The notes beneath the pieces are model-generated. The model saw only the letters and a program-made list of their open reading frames with translations. It made no database searches and had not been told where the DNA came from. Positions 45,630-54,975 of a DNA stretch of 64,000 nt are shown here, piece after piece. Each line of letters starts with the position of its first letter. Position 1 is the first letter of the stretch. Made by a program: the position numbers and the translations under genes. The stretch is from DASQHL01 sp963843685 (GTDB lineage Bacteria > Chloroflexota > Dehalococcoidia > DSTF01 > JACRBR01): contig CAWJLO010000008.1 in NCBI GenBank assembly GCA_963843685.1, positions 186,001-250,000 on the forward strand, written 5' to 3'.

Positions 45630-45743
45630 TGCGGTGCGCGGAACGAGAATTGAGCTTGCGATCAGATTGGGTGTAGGAAAACGCCGACGAGCATGGTAGC
45701 CTAGCGAGCAAGTGGTGCGAGGGCGGGGACAAGGAGGTCACGG

Positions 45744-46898
45744 ATGGCGCACTACGACATCTCGCGACGTACCATCAATCGACGGCGGTTCCTGATCAGC
45801 GCGAGCGTGACGGCCGGCGCCGCTGCTGTGACGCTCGCGAATACGCAGTGCGACCCCGCGCTGATCCGAAGAATCCAACAGGCGAAGACGGCGACTCCAC
45901 CGAAGCATCTCGTCTGGGTGTGGCAGTTCTCCGCAGACGGGTCGGCAGGCCAGATCGCGTCGTCGCTTCGGGCAAAGCGGCTTGGCGTCATCGTCAAGAC
46001 GCACGACGGCGTCGAGTGGATGTCGAAGTACGATCACTCGTCGGATGCGATCAGCGGACCGAACCAGGTGCGCAAGATCGCCACGCAGTTCGAGCAGGCC
46101 GGTGTGCCATTCCATGCGTGGGCCGTGCTCAAGGGGGTGGACCCAGCGCAGGAGGCACAGATGGCCGCCGACGTGCTGGCGGCAGGCGCGCGCAGCCTCG
46201 TGCTGGACCTGGAGGGTTCGTCGGGTTTCTGGGTGGGGAGCGCCACGGACGCAACGCGCTTCGGCACGGAGCTGCGGACACGCACACCGTTCGGGCGGGT
46301 TGATCTCTCCATCGACCCGCGCCCGTGGCGCATCAACCTAGTGCCGATGCCAGAGCTGGTGGCGGCGACGGATGGAATCTGGCCGCAGCTCTATTGGGAC
46401 ACGTTCGACACGCCGGACAACGTCAGCCGCTACACGTCGAGCGGCTACCCCCCTCCCGGCGGGAGCATCACCCCGAGCTTTCTGATGGACGCCACGTCGA
46501 ACGTGCTGGCCGCGTACGACCGCCCCATGATTCCTGTTGGACAGGGTGCCGCTTCCGATCCATCGACGTGGCCGCCGTTCGCGCACGACGCGTGGGCGGC
46601 GAAGACGCCGTTCTTGTCCGTCTGGCGGTACGGCGTGACACGGGAGGAAACGCTTACGTACCTCGGCAACAATCCGCCCGGTCAGGAACCGACCGCGCCG
46701 CCGCCGACCGCAACGCCGACGGGGACGCGCTCACCGACGCCGTCGCCGACACGCACGGTACGTCCGACGCGCACGCCATCGGCGACGCACACGGCGACGC
46801 CCACGCCGACCGGCACCGCGACGCGCACGCCGACTCCGCAGCCGAGTGCGACGCGGACGTCGACGGCCACGCCGACAGCGGCAACGGCGACCCCGTAG
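45744..46898 (+). CDS. Tat-exported protein with Thr/Pro-rich tail
   Basis: 384 residues. The N-terminus SRRTINRRRFLISASVTAGA is a twin-arginine signal. The middle (~45-310) looks like a TIM-barrel glycoside-hydrolase-type domain: HLVWVWQFSADGS, KRLGVIVKTHDG, RSLVLDLEGSSGFW, GRVDLSIDPRPWR and GIWPQLYWDTFD. The alternating strand/acid pattern recalls hydrolase-like 'glycoside hydrolase' barrels without clear catalytic assignment. The last ~65 residues are a low-complexity Thr/Pro spacer. GGAGG lies before the ATG. The product should be secreted folded, perhaps to the cell surface. Confidence 0.8.
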   Translation: MAHYDISRRTINRRRFLISASVTAGAAAVTLANTQCDPALIRRIQQAKTATPPKHLVWVWQFSADGSAGQIASSLRAKRLGVIVKTHDGVEWMSKYDHSSDAISGPNQVRKIATQFEQAGVPFHAWAVLKGVDPAQEAQMAADVLAAGARSLVLDLEGSSGFWVGSATDATRFGTELRTRTPFGRVDLSIDPRPWRINLVPMPELVAATDGIWPQLYWDTFDTPDNVSRYTSSGYPPPGGSITPSFLMDATSNVLAAYDRPMIPVGQGAASDPSTWPPFAHDAWAAKTPFLSVWRYGVTREETLTYLGNNPPGQEPTAPPPTATPTGTRSPTPSPTRTVRPTRTPSATHTATPTPTGTATRTPTPQPSATRTSTATPTAATATP

Positions 46899-46934
46899 GG
46901 TGAGGGAGAGCGCTCTGACGGTAGATGCGCGAGC

Positions 46935-47180
46935 CTAGCGATCCCGCCAGGTCGCGAGCTCATCCGGCATCGGCCGAAAGCGGCCCGTAGACGCCGCGGC
47001 GGCGGCCGGACTGAGCTGGTAGCGGCGAAAGCAACGCGTGCAGCGGTGGATGGATACGATGCCGCCGAGAGAGTGGCGCACGACGGCACCTCCGCAGCCT
47101 GGAACCAGGCAGACGGCGGGCTGCACATCGACTTCGAGCACAGTGCGCCCGTCGGGGATCGGAGCGGGGGCGTGCATCAC
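46935..47180 (-). CDS. Small zinc-ribbon-like protein
   Basis: 81 residues. Four or five Cys arranged as VCLVPGCGGAVVRHS and IHRCTRCFRRYQLSP suggest a zinc ribbon. The remainder is Pro/Ala-rich. No family recognised. It is convergent with the Tat protein gene and divergent from the Gfo/Idh gene. Real-gene status rests on the Cys pairs only. Confidence 0.45.
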   Translation of the reverse strand: MMHAPAPIPDGRTVLEVDVQPAVCLVPGCGGAVVRHSLGGIVSIHRCTRCFRRYQLSPAAAAASTGRFRPMPDELATWRDR

Positions 47181-47241
47181 GCGGCGATCCTAACGGATCA
47201 AGGTCGCTGTGCAAGCGATGATCGAGTTGACCAGGCGGAGT

Positions 47242-47256
47242 TTAACGATCCGTTAA
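47242..47256 (+). promoter_or_regulatory. Palindromic operator candidate
   Basis: TTAACG-ATC-CGTTAA, a perfect 6+6 inverted repeat, lies 67 bp before the Gfo/Idh gene and just after TTGACC (47227-47232). AT-rich in a GC-rich context, it could be a site for a LacI/GntR-type sugar regulator. No regulator gene is adjacent. Confidence 0.4.
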
Positions 47257-47322
47257 TGCGATCTGGTCTGTAGCACGACCGGCGCACACAATTCCGCTGT
47301 CAGACGTGATTGGGGAGGCACC

Positions 47323-48561
47323 ATGCCAGCAGGTCGTCTGGGGATCGGCTTCGTCGGGGCCGGCTTCATGAACCGGTTCCACGTCGCGAGCCTCATCGGC
47401 GTGCGCGACTGCGACGTGACGGGCGTCTTCAGCCCCACGCGGGCACACGCGGATGAGCTGGCCGCAACGTCTCGTGGCCTGGGGCTTGGCGACGCGGCCA
47501 TCCACACATCGATCACGGACCTCGTGGCAGACCCGCACGTCGACGCGCTGTGGATCGCCTCGACGAACGATACCCGCGTAACGGTCGTCGAGGAGATCGT
47601 CGATGCGCTGCAAAGCGGCCGGGGCGAACTCGTCGGGTTGGCGTGTGAGAAGCCGCTCGCGCGCAACCTCGCCGAGGCGCGGAGGATGCTGGAGCTGGTC
47701 GAATCGACGCCGCTTCTGCACGGCTACCTTGAGAACCAAGTGTTTGAGCCCGCAGTCGTGCGTGGCAAGGAGATCATCTGGCGGCGGGCGGTGCCGCTGG
47801 CGGGGCGGCCGTACCTCGCGCGGGCAGCCGAGGAGCACAGCGGGCCGCACATGCCCTGGTTCTGGAGCGGCGAGCGTCAGGGTGGGGGCGTCCTCAACGA
47901 CATGCTTTGCCACAGCTACGAGGTGGCGCGCCACCTGCTCACGTCGCCGAATGAGCCGCGGGATTCGTTGCGCGTCGAAGAAGTGAACGCGCAGATCGCG
48001 TCACTCAAGTGGACGCGGCCGGAGTACGTCGAGCTGCTCAAGGAGATGTCGGGCGGCCGGATTGACTACGGCAGAGCGCCGGCCGAGGACTTCGCGCGCG
48101 CAGCCGTATCGCTCCGGGCTCCGGGCGGTGAGCGGCTGCTGGTCGAGGCGACGACGTCGTGGAGCTTCGTCGGCCCAGCGTTGCGGCTGCGCGCGGAGCT
48201 GCTGGGGCCGGAGTACGCGATGCAGGTGGACAGCCTGAGCACGGACCTGACCGTGTTTCTGGGCCGGAAGGTGCGCGGTGAGGCGGGCGAAGATCTCGTC
48301 GAAAAGCAGAACGCCGAGCAGGGGCTGATGCCCGTGATCGCGGACGAGCCCGGCGTATATGGCTACACGAACGAGAACCGGCACATGGTGCAGGCGTTTC
48401 TCGCGGGACGGATGCCTGATGAGAATTGGCGCGACGGCGTCGCCGTGACCGAAGTTCTGATGGCGTGCTACAAGTCCGCCGAAGAGGGACGCACCGTGCC
48501 GTTTCCCGTCGAGCTCGGCGACTTCGTTCCGGCGGTAGCCCGCGGCGCGTGGCAGGGCTGA
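47323..48561 (+). CDS. Gfo/Idh/MocA family oxidoreductase
   Basis: 412 residues. Rossmann GIGFVGAGFMNRFHVASL, GLACEKPLARNLAEARRM (the EKP Lys motif) and a C-terminal beta-sheet domain. It uses NAD(P) to oxidise or reduce sugars or cyclitols. GGGAGG precedes ATG 47323. It is convergent with a second Gfo/Idh/MocA gene, followed on that strand by a sugar isomerase; together they look like a small cluster for catabolism of a cyclitol or sugar acid. Confidence 0.9.
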   Translation: MPAGRLGIGFVGAGFMNRFHVASLIGVRDCDVTGVFSPTRAHADELAATSRGLGLGDAAIHTSITDLVADPHVDALWIASTNDTRVTVVEEIVDALQSGRGELVGLACEKPLARNLAEARRMLELVESTPLLHGYLENQVFEPAVVRGKEIIWRRAVPLAGRPYLARAAEEHSGPHMPWFWSGERQGGGVLNDMLCHSYEVARHLLTSPNEPRDSLRVEEVNAQIASLKWTRPEYVELLKEMSGGRIDYGRAPAEDFARAAVSLRAPGGERLLVEATTSWSFVGPALRLRAELLGPEYAMQVDSLSTDLTVFLGRKVRGEAGEDLVEKQNAEQGLMPVIADEPGVYGYTNENRHMVQAFLAGRMPDENWRDGVAVTEVLMACYKSAEEGRTVPFPVELGDFVPAVARGAWQG

Positions 48562-48571
48562 CCCGGCGCGG

Positions 48572-49615
48572 TCAGGCCGGCTCGACAGCCACTTCGCGCC
48601 CCTCATCCGACGAGCGGTAGGCGGCTTCGATGATCCGCTGCACGTTGATGGTCTCCCTCCGCGCGACGATCGGCTGCTCCTGCCCGGCAACGACGCGGAG
48701 CCAGTGCCGCATCTCGCCCTCGTACGAATTCATCTGCTGGATCTGGAGCTTCTCATCGGCCGGGATGCCAGCATGATTTCGGTAGACCATCGCCGGGACG
48801 GTTGTCGCGCCCGCTTCCGTGCCGACGACGCGCACGGAAAAGCTCTCTGCGTCGATGTGGGTGGCCCATGACGTGCGGAGCAGCAGCGTCGCCCCGTTTG
48901 CGAAGTGCACCAGCGCCACGGCGAAGTCCTCGACATCGAACTTCTCCGGATCCCAGGCGTTCCGCAGCTGCTTGGCGATCTCCGGGCGCGTGCCGAACTT
49001 ACGCTCGGTCTTCGCGGAGACGCGGACGGGATCAGGGTTGCCCATGAGCCAAACGGCCAGGTCGAGCATGTGAACGCCGACGTCGAGCAGCGCCCCGCCG
49101 TGCGACATCTCCTTACGGTGGAACGCGCCCCAAGTGGGGATACCCATACGGCGCATCGCCGTGGCCTCGCCGTAATAGATCTCGCCCAGATCGCCGGTAT
49201 CGACGACGCGGCGGATGGCGCGCGAGCCGGCGTCCCAGCGCCAGTTCTGCGCGGCCATGAGCGCGCGGCCCGCCTTCTCGGCGGCGTCGAACATCTCGCG
49301 CGCCTCGCCGACGCTCGTCGCCAGCGGTTTCTCGCAGATGACGTTCGCGCCGGCCTGCAGCGCGAAGAGCGTCGGCTCGCGATGGAGGACATTTGGCAGG
49401 CAGACGCTGACGCTGTCCGGCTTCTCCGTTTCGATCATCTCACGATAGTCGGCGTAGACCTTTGGAATGCCGTACTGCGCGGCCAGGCGGTTCGCGGGCT
49501 CCGGGTTGAGATCACAGATCGCGGCTACGGGGGCGTTCGCGGCCTTGAAGCCCGGCAAGTGACCGACGCGCGCCGCAAACCCCGCGCCGATGACGACGAT
49601 CTTCGGGGCGGTCAC
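48572..49615 (-). CDS. Gfo/Idh/MocA family oxidoreductase
   Basis: 347 residues from GTG 49615, which overlaps the stop of the upstream isomerase gene (GTGA), so they are co-translated. Rossmann APKIVVIGAGFAARVGHLPG, motif NVICEKPLATSVGEAREM and HGGALLDVGVHMLDLAVWL with the substrate-binding His/Asp. A longer in-frame start exists but overlaps the isomerase. Paralogue of the convergent 47323 gene. Confidence 0.9.
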   Translation of the reverse strand: MTAPKIVVIGAGFAARVGHLPGFKAANAPVAAICDLNPEPANRLAAQYGIPKVYADYREMIETEKPDSVSVCLPNVLHREPTLFALQAGANVICEKPLATSVGEAREMFDAAEKAGRALMAAQNWRWDAGSRAIRRVVDTGDLGEIYYGEATAMRRMGIPTWGAFHRKEMSHGGALLDVGVHMLDLAVWLMGNPDPVRVSAKTERKFGTRPEIAKQLRNAWDPEKFDVEDFAVALVHFANGATLLLRTSWATHIDAESFSVRVVGTEAGATTVPAMVYRNHAGIPADEKLQIQQMNSYEGEMRHWLRVVAGQEQPIVARRETINVQRIIEAAYRSSDEGREVAVEPA

Positions 49616-50403
49616 TGGAGGCGCTCCAGCAGCGCCTTGCACGCGAGTATGCCGTCACGCTCCGGCAAACGTTCGCCTTCGTACTCAATTCCGACGGAGC
49701 CGCGGTAGCCTGCCTCGTCAACGATGCCCATCATCCGGCCGAAATCGATCTTCGTCTCGTTGCCGCGCTCGTCGAAGTCGTAGCACTTGGCGCTCACGGC
49801 CTTGGCACGGGGCATCATGCGGCGGACGGCGTCGTAGCGGTCGACGGTGTCGGGGAAGTTTCCGAAGTCCGGGAGCGTGCCGAAGCGCGGATGGTCGACG
49901 CGGGCCATGAGCTCCATCAGCCACGCCGGATCGGACGAGAGGCCCCAGTGGTTCTCGATGAGGACGTTGATGCCCGACGCGTCGGCGTATTCGACGAGAG
50001 CGGCGAAACTCTCGGCGCAGCGGTCGAGCGCGTCTGCATCCCCCTCCTGCGCGCCCGTGTTGCACCGGATCGAGTGGCATCCGAGGACGGCAGCGATATC
50101 GACCCATTTGTGGTGATTCTTCGCGGCCTGCATACGGCTGGCACGCTCAGGCCCGGCCATGCTGCCCTCCCCGTCGCACATGATGAGGAGGATCTCGACG
50201 CCGGCGTCCTCGGCACGCTTGCGGAGTTGCTTCAGGTAGGCGTACTGCGGGGAGGGGAAGAAGGTGTTGACCAGTTCGAGCGCACCGATGCCGACGTCGT
50301 GGCAGAGATCGACCATGCCGAGCTGGTCGATCTCCTTCGCAAAGAACATGCGGTGCATCGACCAAGCGGCCAGTGAGACGTCGAACTTCTTCGGGTCAGC
50401 CAT
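49612..50403 (-). CDS. Sugar phosphate isomerase/epimerase (TIM barrel)
   Basis: 263 residues, xylose-isomerase-like barrel. Metal ligands: INVLIENHWGLSSDPAWL (Glu), FGTLPDFGNFPDT (Asp), AVSAKCYDFDERGNETKI and GSVGIEYEGERLPERDG (second Glu); His in AAKNHHKWVDIAA. These enzymes isomerise keto-sugars or inositol derivatives. It is first gene of a two-gene minus-strand unit with a Gfo/Idh/MocA oxidoreductase, typical of cyclitol or sugar-acid catabolism. Confidence 0.88.
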   Translation of the reverse strand: MADPKKFDVSLAAWSMHRMFFAKEIDQLGMVDLCHDVGIGALELVNTFFPSPQYAYLKQLRKRAEDAGVEILLIMCDGEGSMAGPERASRMQAAKNHHKWVDIAAVLGCHSIRCNTGAQEGDADALDRCAESFAALVEYADASGINVLIENHWGLSSDPAWLMELMARVDHPRFGTLPDFGNFPDTVDRYDAVRRMMPRAKAVSAKCYDFDERGNETKIDFGRMMGIVDEAGYRGSVGIEYEGERLPERDGILACKALLERLQ

Positions 50404-50478
50404 CGGATGCCCCTCCCGCGAAACGAACGTGCGGAAGCGTACGCGATCGGGGCGTAAGGGTGAAGCCAGGGAGTGACG

Positions 50479-51153
50479 CTAGCTGAGCCGGGCCTGCACC
50501 GCGTCACTTCGGAGCTCGCGAAGGGCGTCGCGGGCGATCCAGCGACCGGCACGCGTGTCCGTCGCGAGGATCTGCTCGGCCGTCTTGATGGCGGCGGCGT
50601 TGAGGCGACGGTTGCGTTTGCCGATCTGGCGGAGCGCCCAGTTGACCGCCTTCTTGACGAAGTTCCGGTCGTCGCCCGACTCGCGCAGAATTACGGGCAG
50701 GAACTGGAGCAGGCTGGCGTCCGGCGCCTTCTTGTCGTGGACGGCGAGGGCCGCCATCAACACGAAGCCGGCGCGTTTCACGTACTCGCGCCTCGCCGCG
50801 CTCCACTGAAACGCCTTGTCGTAGGCGAACGGGGTCTTGTCGAAGAGCACGCTGCAGCAACCGTCGACGACGTCCCAGGAGTCGAAGTCAGCGGCCCAGC
50901 GGTCCATCTGGCGCCGCGTCACCTTCGCTGAATCGTCAACCATGGCCGCGAGGATGCGTGCCTCGTGGATGCCGCTGTCCCAGAGTTCGAGGGCAAGCGC
51001 ATGGTTGCGGCCCAGGCGTTTCGCCAGGGCGCGCAGCGTCGGGATGGAGATGCCGAGCGTGTTGTTCGAACTGATGCCGTAGCGGGTCATGCCCTCGACG
51101 TTGCGCGGGTTCGCCTGCGAGCGCAGCTCCGCAATGACGGCGGCCACATCCAT
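50479..51153 (-). CDS. DNA alkylation repair protein (AlkD-like)
   Basis: 224 residues from ATG 51153 (MDVAAVIAELRSQANPRN). HEAT-like repeats of the AlkC/AlkD family: RYGISSNNTLGISIPTLRAL, ELWDSGIHEARILAAMVDD, DRWAADFDSWDVVDGCCS and KKAVNWALRQIGKRNRRLN. The WD aromatic/acid pair used to flip bases is present. It removes alkylated purines by base excision. An in-frame start nine codons upstream is possible. It is 42 bp upstream of typA's end on the same strand. Confidence 0.9.
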   Translation of the reverse strand: MDVAAVIAELRSQANPRNVEGMTRYGISSNNTLGISIPTLRALAKRLGRNHALALELWDSGIHEARILAAMVDDSAKVTRRQMDRWAADFDSWDVVDGCCSVLFDKTPFAYDKAFQWSAARREYVKRAGFVLMAALAVHDKKAPDASLLQFLPVILRESGDDRNFVKKAVNWALRQIGKRNRRLNAAAIKTAEQILATDTRAGRWIARDALRELRSDAVQARLS

Positions 51154-51195
51154 TGGCTCAGGGTACACGCGACGACGCATTGGAGCGCCCGGCAG

Positions 51196-53052
51196 CTACT
51201 GCCTGCGGGCGAGGCGGGCCCGGTCGACCTGGGCGAGGGCACGCTTCCTGAGACGCAGGCTCGCCGGCGTCACCTCCAACATCTCGTCATCGCCGATCCA
51301 CTCCAGCGCCTGCTCCAGCGACAGCCTGCGCACAGGCATGAGCTGGATGGCGATGTCCGACGTCGACGAGCGGATGTTGGTGAGCTTCTTCTCTTTGGTG
51401 ATGTTGACGTTGATGTCGGACTCGCGGGCGTTCTCGCCGACGACCATGCCCTCATAGACCTGATCGCCGGGTTCCACGAACATCTCGCCTCGCTCCTGCG
51501 CGTTCTCGATCGCGTATCCCGTGACCTTGCCGTTGCGGTCAGCGACGAGCGCGCCGGTGATCCTGTGTTCGATCTCGCCCTGCCACGGCTCGTATCCGTC
51601 GAAGAGGTGGTTGAGGAGGCCGGTGCCGCGGGTATCGGTGAGGAACTGGCTACGGAAGCCGATCAGGCCCCGTGAGGGGATGCGGAACTCCAGGCGGACG
51701 CGGCCAGTGCCGTGGTTCACCATGTTGAGCATGCGGCCCTTTCGGATCGAGAGCTTCTGAGTGACGATGCCGACGTAGTCCTCGGGACAATCGACGACCA
51801 GGTGCTCCATCGGCTCGTGGCGCGCGCCATCAATCTCGCGTGTGATCACCTCTGGCTTGCTCACTGACAGTTCGTAGCCCTCGCGCCGCATCATCTCGAT
51901 CAGGATGGCCATCTGGAGCTCGCCGCGGCCGGAGACCTTGAAGCTGTCCGTCGACTGGACTTCCTCGACGTGCAGCGCGACGTTGGTGAGGATCTCCCGC
52001 TGGAGGCGGTCACGCAGGTTGCGCGACGTGACGAACTGGCCCTCTCGGCCGGCGAAGGGCGACGTATTGATGGAAAACATCATGCTCACCGTGGGTTCAT
52101 CAACGGTGACGCGAGGCAGCGCGCGAGGATCGTCGGGGTCGGTGATAGTGTCGCCGATGTTGACCTCGTCAAAGCCGGCGAGCGCGACGATGTCGCCGGG
52201 GCCCGCCTCCGGCACCTCCACCCGCTCGAGGCCTTCGAATGCGTAGAGGTACGTGACACGTGCCCGGCCGACGCTGCCGTCTTCGCGCACGACACCGACG
52301 TCTCCCTTCGCGCGGACGTTGCCGTTCACGATGCGGCCAACGGCGAGGCGTCCAACAAACTCGGAGTAGTCAAGGTTCAACACCAGCATCTGCAGCGGGA
52401 TGCCGGGGTGATAGGCAGGCGCGGGAATGTTGCGAATGATCTCGTCGAAGAGCGGCTTGAGCTGGTGGTCCTCACCTTCCGGCGTGAGGCGACAGATGCC
52501 TTCGCGGGCGATGGTGTACAGCACGGGGAAATCGAGTTGGTCTTCGCGCGCGTCGAGGTCGATGAACAGGTCATAAATCTCGTTCAGCACCTCCTGGGTT
52601 CGCGCGTCCTTGCGATCGATCTTGTTGATCACGACGATCGGCGGCAGGCCGAGCTCGAGCGCCTTCTTCAGCACGAAGCGCGTCTGCGGCAGCGGGCCCT
52701 CGCTGGCGTCGACGAGCAGCAACACGCCGTCAACCATCTTGAGGGTCCGTTCAACCTCGCCGCCAAAATCAGCGTGCCCCGGCGTGTCGACGATGTTGAT
52801 CTTGTACCGGCCGAACCGGACGGACGTGTTCTTGGCGAGGATCGTGATGCCCTTCTCGCGCTCGAGGTCGTTCGAGTCCATGACGCGCTCGACGACTTCC
52901 TGGTTCTCGCGGAAGACACCGCTTTGCCACAGCATGGCGTCGACCAGCGTCGTCTTGCCATGGTCGACGTGCGCGATGATGGCGATGTTGCGGATATCGT
53001 CGCGGACGGCGGAAGTCTGCTCCGCGGCGCTCGTCGTCTGGGGGTGGCTCAT
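51196..53052 (-). CDS. typA: Translational GTPase TypA/BipA
   Basis: 618 residues. G1 IAHVDHGKTTLVDAM, G2 EREKGITILAKN, G3 VDTPGHADFGGE, G4 VVINKIDRKDART, then EF-Tu domain 2, EF-G-like domains 3 and 5, and the TypA-specific C-terminal domain with ISGMTV-like GLIGFRSQFLTDTRGTG. It acts on 70S ribosomes during stress and in assembly. ATG 53052 (MSHPQTTSAAEQ) has GGAGAAGG upstream. A 168-bp leader with no gene precedes it. Confidence 0.96.
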   Translation of the reverse strand: MSHPQTTSAAEQTSAVRDDIRNIAIIAHVDHGKTTLVDAMLWQSGVFRENQEVVERVMDSNDLEREKGITILAKNTSVRFGRYKINIVDTPGHADFGGEVERTLKMVDGVLLLVDASEGPLPQTRFVLKKALELGLPPIVVINKIDRKDARTQEVLNEIYDLFIDLDAREDQLDFPVLYTIAREGICRLTPEGEDHQLKPLFDEIIRNIPAPAYHPGIPLQMLVLNLDYSEFVGRLAVGRIVNGNVRAKGDVGVVREDGSVGRARVTYLYAFEGLERVEVPEAGPGDIVALAGFDEVNIGDTITDPDDPRALPRVTVDEPTVSMMFSINTSPFAGREGQFVTSRNLRDRLQREILTNVALHVEEVQSTDSFKVSGRGELQMAILIEMMRREGYELSVSKPEVITREIDGARHEPMEHLVVDCPEDYVGIVTQKLSIRKGRMLNMVNHGTGRVRLEFRIPSRGLIGFRSQFLTDTRGTGLLNHLFDGYEPWQGEIEHRITGALVADRNGKVTGYAIENAQERGEMFVEPGDQVYEGMVVGENARESDINVNITKEKKLTNIRSSTSDIAIQLMPVRRLSLEQALEWIGDDEMLEVTPASLRLRKRALAQVDRARLARRQ

Positions 53053-53220
53053 CCTTCTCCTTCATGCGGTCGCGCGGACAGACGCCATCGATTGCGCGTG
53101 CGCACGCCGGTGGATTCGTAGCAGCTTCGCGGGGATCCGGCTATAGGGGGAACGGAGGAACCGCGGTCGCCATACAGTGCATCGATCATACCAGATGCGA
53201 TTGGCACCTGCCGCAGTCAA

Positions 53221-53679
53221 TCACCGCAGCGTGGTCGCGCCACTGTAAGGGCCGCCGGGCGCCCACATGTTCCAGTGCGCTGCCGCGGCCCACGCCTGCG
53301 CGGCGTTGGCCCAATCGAGGTATTTGGCGTTATCACCGTAGTAGGCGGCCTTCGCTAGGCCGACGTACACCATGACAATGGAGATGTTGTACTCGGCGCC
53401 ATCACTGCCGACGACGATCGGCGCAGCGAGATCACGTCCGTAACGGTCAACGCGTACGGCGTCGTAGTCGAGGCGGGCCTCGGTGCCCGGGGGAAGAAAG
53501 ATGTTGTTGAGCGCGGCCTTCGCCCATTGGCCTCCGCAATCGCTCAGCTCCTGGGCGTTGATCTGGAGCATGCGGACGTGCTTGCCGCCGATGCAGACGA
53601 AGGTATCACCGTCGATCACGCGTTCGACGGTGCAGGTCGTCGGCGCGGCTTGCGCCTGACGCGGGGCACGCGCGAACAC
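53221..53679 (-). CDS. Thermonuclease-like (SNase) domain protein
   Basis: About 150 residues. TCTVERVIDGDTFVCIGGKHVRMLQINAQEL, LDYDAVRVDRYGRDLAAPIVV and EYNISIVMVYVGLAKAAYYG match the staphylococcal nuclease fold, with the Asp (IDGD) and Arg (RVDRYGR) regions. The GTG at 53679 would cut off a signal-like hydrophobic run (LPAVALAAVLVWPVFARA) that stays open upstream, yet I find no ATG, GTG or TTG in frame before it. The true start may be hidden by an indel or use a rare codon. Role: secreted nuclease or nucleic-acid-binding protein. Confidence 0.7.
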   Translation of the reverse strand: MFARAPRQAQAAPTTCTVERVIDGDTFVCIGGKHVRMLQINAQELSDCGGQWAKAALNNIFLPPGTEARLDYDAVRVDRYGRDLAAPIVVGSDGAEYNISIVMVYVGLAKAAYYGDNAKYLDWANAAQAWAAAAHWNMWAPGGPYSGATTLR

Positions 53680-53804
53680 GGGCCAGACAAGGACGGCGGC
53701 GAGCGCAACGGCCGGCAGCGTCCATGGTCGGAAGGGGCCCTGCTTCCAGATCGGCGCGCGGCACCGCTGGTCGTCGGCATCTGGCCGCTCAGTCGGGCGT
53801 CTCG

Positions 53805-54332
53805 CTAGTCTTTCCAGATCGGGTACTGCTGGGCACGGCGGAGCCGGAAGTCCGTCTCGGGGAGGCGGAATCCCAGCGCCCGAACTTTCTTCAGCGTCGC
53901 CTCGGCCTGCTTGCGCTCGGTCGCATTCAGGGCCGCCTGGAAGAGCTCCCCGTACAACTCTTTCGTGATCTGCACGACCTCTTCGGCGATCTTGCGGCCC
54001 GACGGGGTCAGCTCAAGTCCGACGGCACGGCGGTCGTCAGGATCGGGCTGCCGCTGCACCCATCCGCGCCCTTCGATGCGATGCAGGATGCCGGTGATGC
54101 TCTGCGTCTCCTGGAACAGCAACGTCGCGACTGCGCTTGGCTTGATCGGCTCGGACGAGAACATGAGGACCACGAGCACGCGTGCCTGCGAGGCGGAGAC
54201 GCCGAGGTGATAGATGCGGCGCTCCAGGAGCTTCCACGACATCCAGTACACCTCACTGACGAGCGCCCATGGCATCATCGCCGGATCCATGAATGTCGGT
54301 GCAGACGCGGACGGCTGCGAACGCTTAGGCAT
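53805..54332 (-). CDS. MarR-family transcriptional regulator
   Basis: 175 residues. Winged helix in GVSASQARVLVVLMFSSEP, SAVATLLFQETQSITGILHRIEGRGWV (recognition helix and wing), QPDPDDRRAVGLELTPSGRKIAEEV, then a dimerisation helix pair. ATG 54332 (MPKRSQPSASAP) has GGAGG 8 nt upstream. It may control itself or the flanking genes; no operator was identified. The tRNA-Pro gene lies upstream on the same strand. Confidence 0.88.
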   Translation of the reverse strand: MPKRSQPSASAPTFMDPAMMPWALVSEVYWMSWKLLERRIYHLGVSASQARVLVVLMFSSEPIKPSAVATLLFQETQSITGILHRIEGRGWVQRQPDPDDRRAVGLELTPSGRKIAEEVVQITKELYGELFQAALNATERKQAEATLKKVRALGFRLPETDFRLRRAQQYPIWKD

Positions 54333-54446
54333 GTTCAGGGCCTCCTTCAGCGATCAACCCTCATCGCATGGTCGATATGGCCGGCGTCTCAACCTTACCG
54401 CTGAGTGGTTCGCCGATCAGCGGTCGCCCAGGTCCGCGGCCGGCGC

Positions 54447-54524
<78 letters not shown>

Positions 54525-54975
54525 GCGATCCGCGCCAGTGTATCACTACGATCCTGCGCCTTCGATTGGGGGTGCGCCAGCCGATCTCGCGAGCGATGTC
54601 AACCGCACGACGCGCATCGGCGCGACGTGCTCATCGCGCGGGCGCGGCGACGTTCTGCCTCTTGCTCGCTCGTGGCGTTGCGGTCAGGAGCGGCAACCTT
54701 CGCTCCGGGAAGGTGGCGGGTACGACGGGCATTCCCATGAACGAGGTCGCCGCAAGTGCGGAGAACGGCTCCGGGACGGCTTCGTGCAGCTGCTCGGCGA
54801 GGGAGACCATGCGCTCCAGGGCGATCTGCTTGTTCAGGATCAGCATCGCCGGGGACTTTCGCCGCCGGGGCGACGCGCCGCCATGCGGGAGAGCCCTTAG
54901 CCGAGGGGGAGATCGCATGGGGACGGCGGGGGGTTATCGCGCGCTAAGGATTGGGTGAATCTGACGGCTGCGACG
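54525..54975. other. Spacer between tRNA-Pro and dihydroorotate dehydrogenase genes
   Basis: 451 bp. Apart from the doubtful small reading frame at 54631-54846, it holds no clear gene, and no convincing terminator hairpin was seen. Confidence 0.35.
54631..54846 (-). CDS. Small hypothetical protein
   Basis: 71 residues from ATG 54846 (MLILNKQIALERMVSLAEQL). The N-terminal half looks helical and protein-like; the second half is Pro/Arg-rich. No family recognised. It lies between tRNA-Pro and pyrD, same strand. It may be a chance frame. Confidence 0.25.
   Translation of the reverse strand: MLILNKQIALERMVSLAEQLHEAVPEPFSALAATSFMGMPVVPATFPERRLPLLTATPRASKRQNVAAPAR

Noticed and set aside
46690..46898. 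Direct repeats in the tail of the Tat protein
   Set aside because: Simple Thr/Pro codon repetition in a spacer, not a mobile or CRISPR element.
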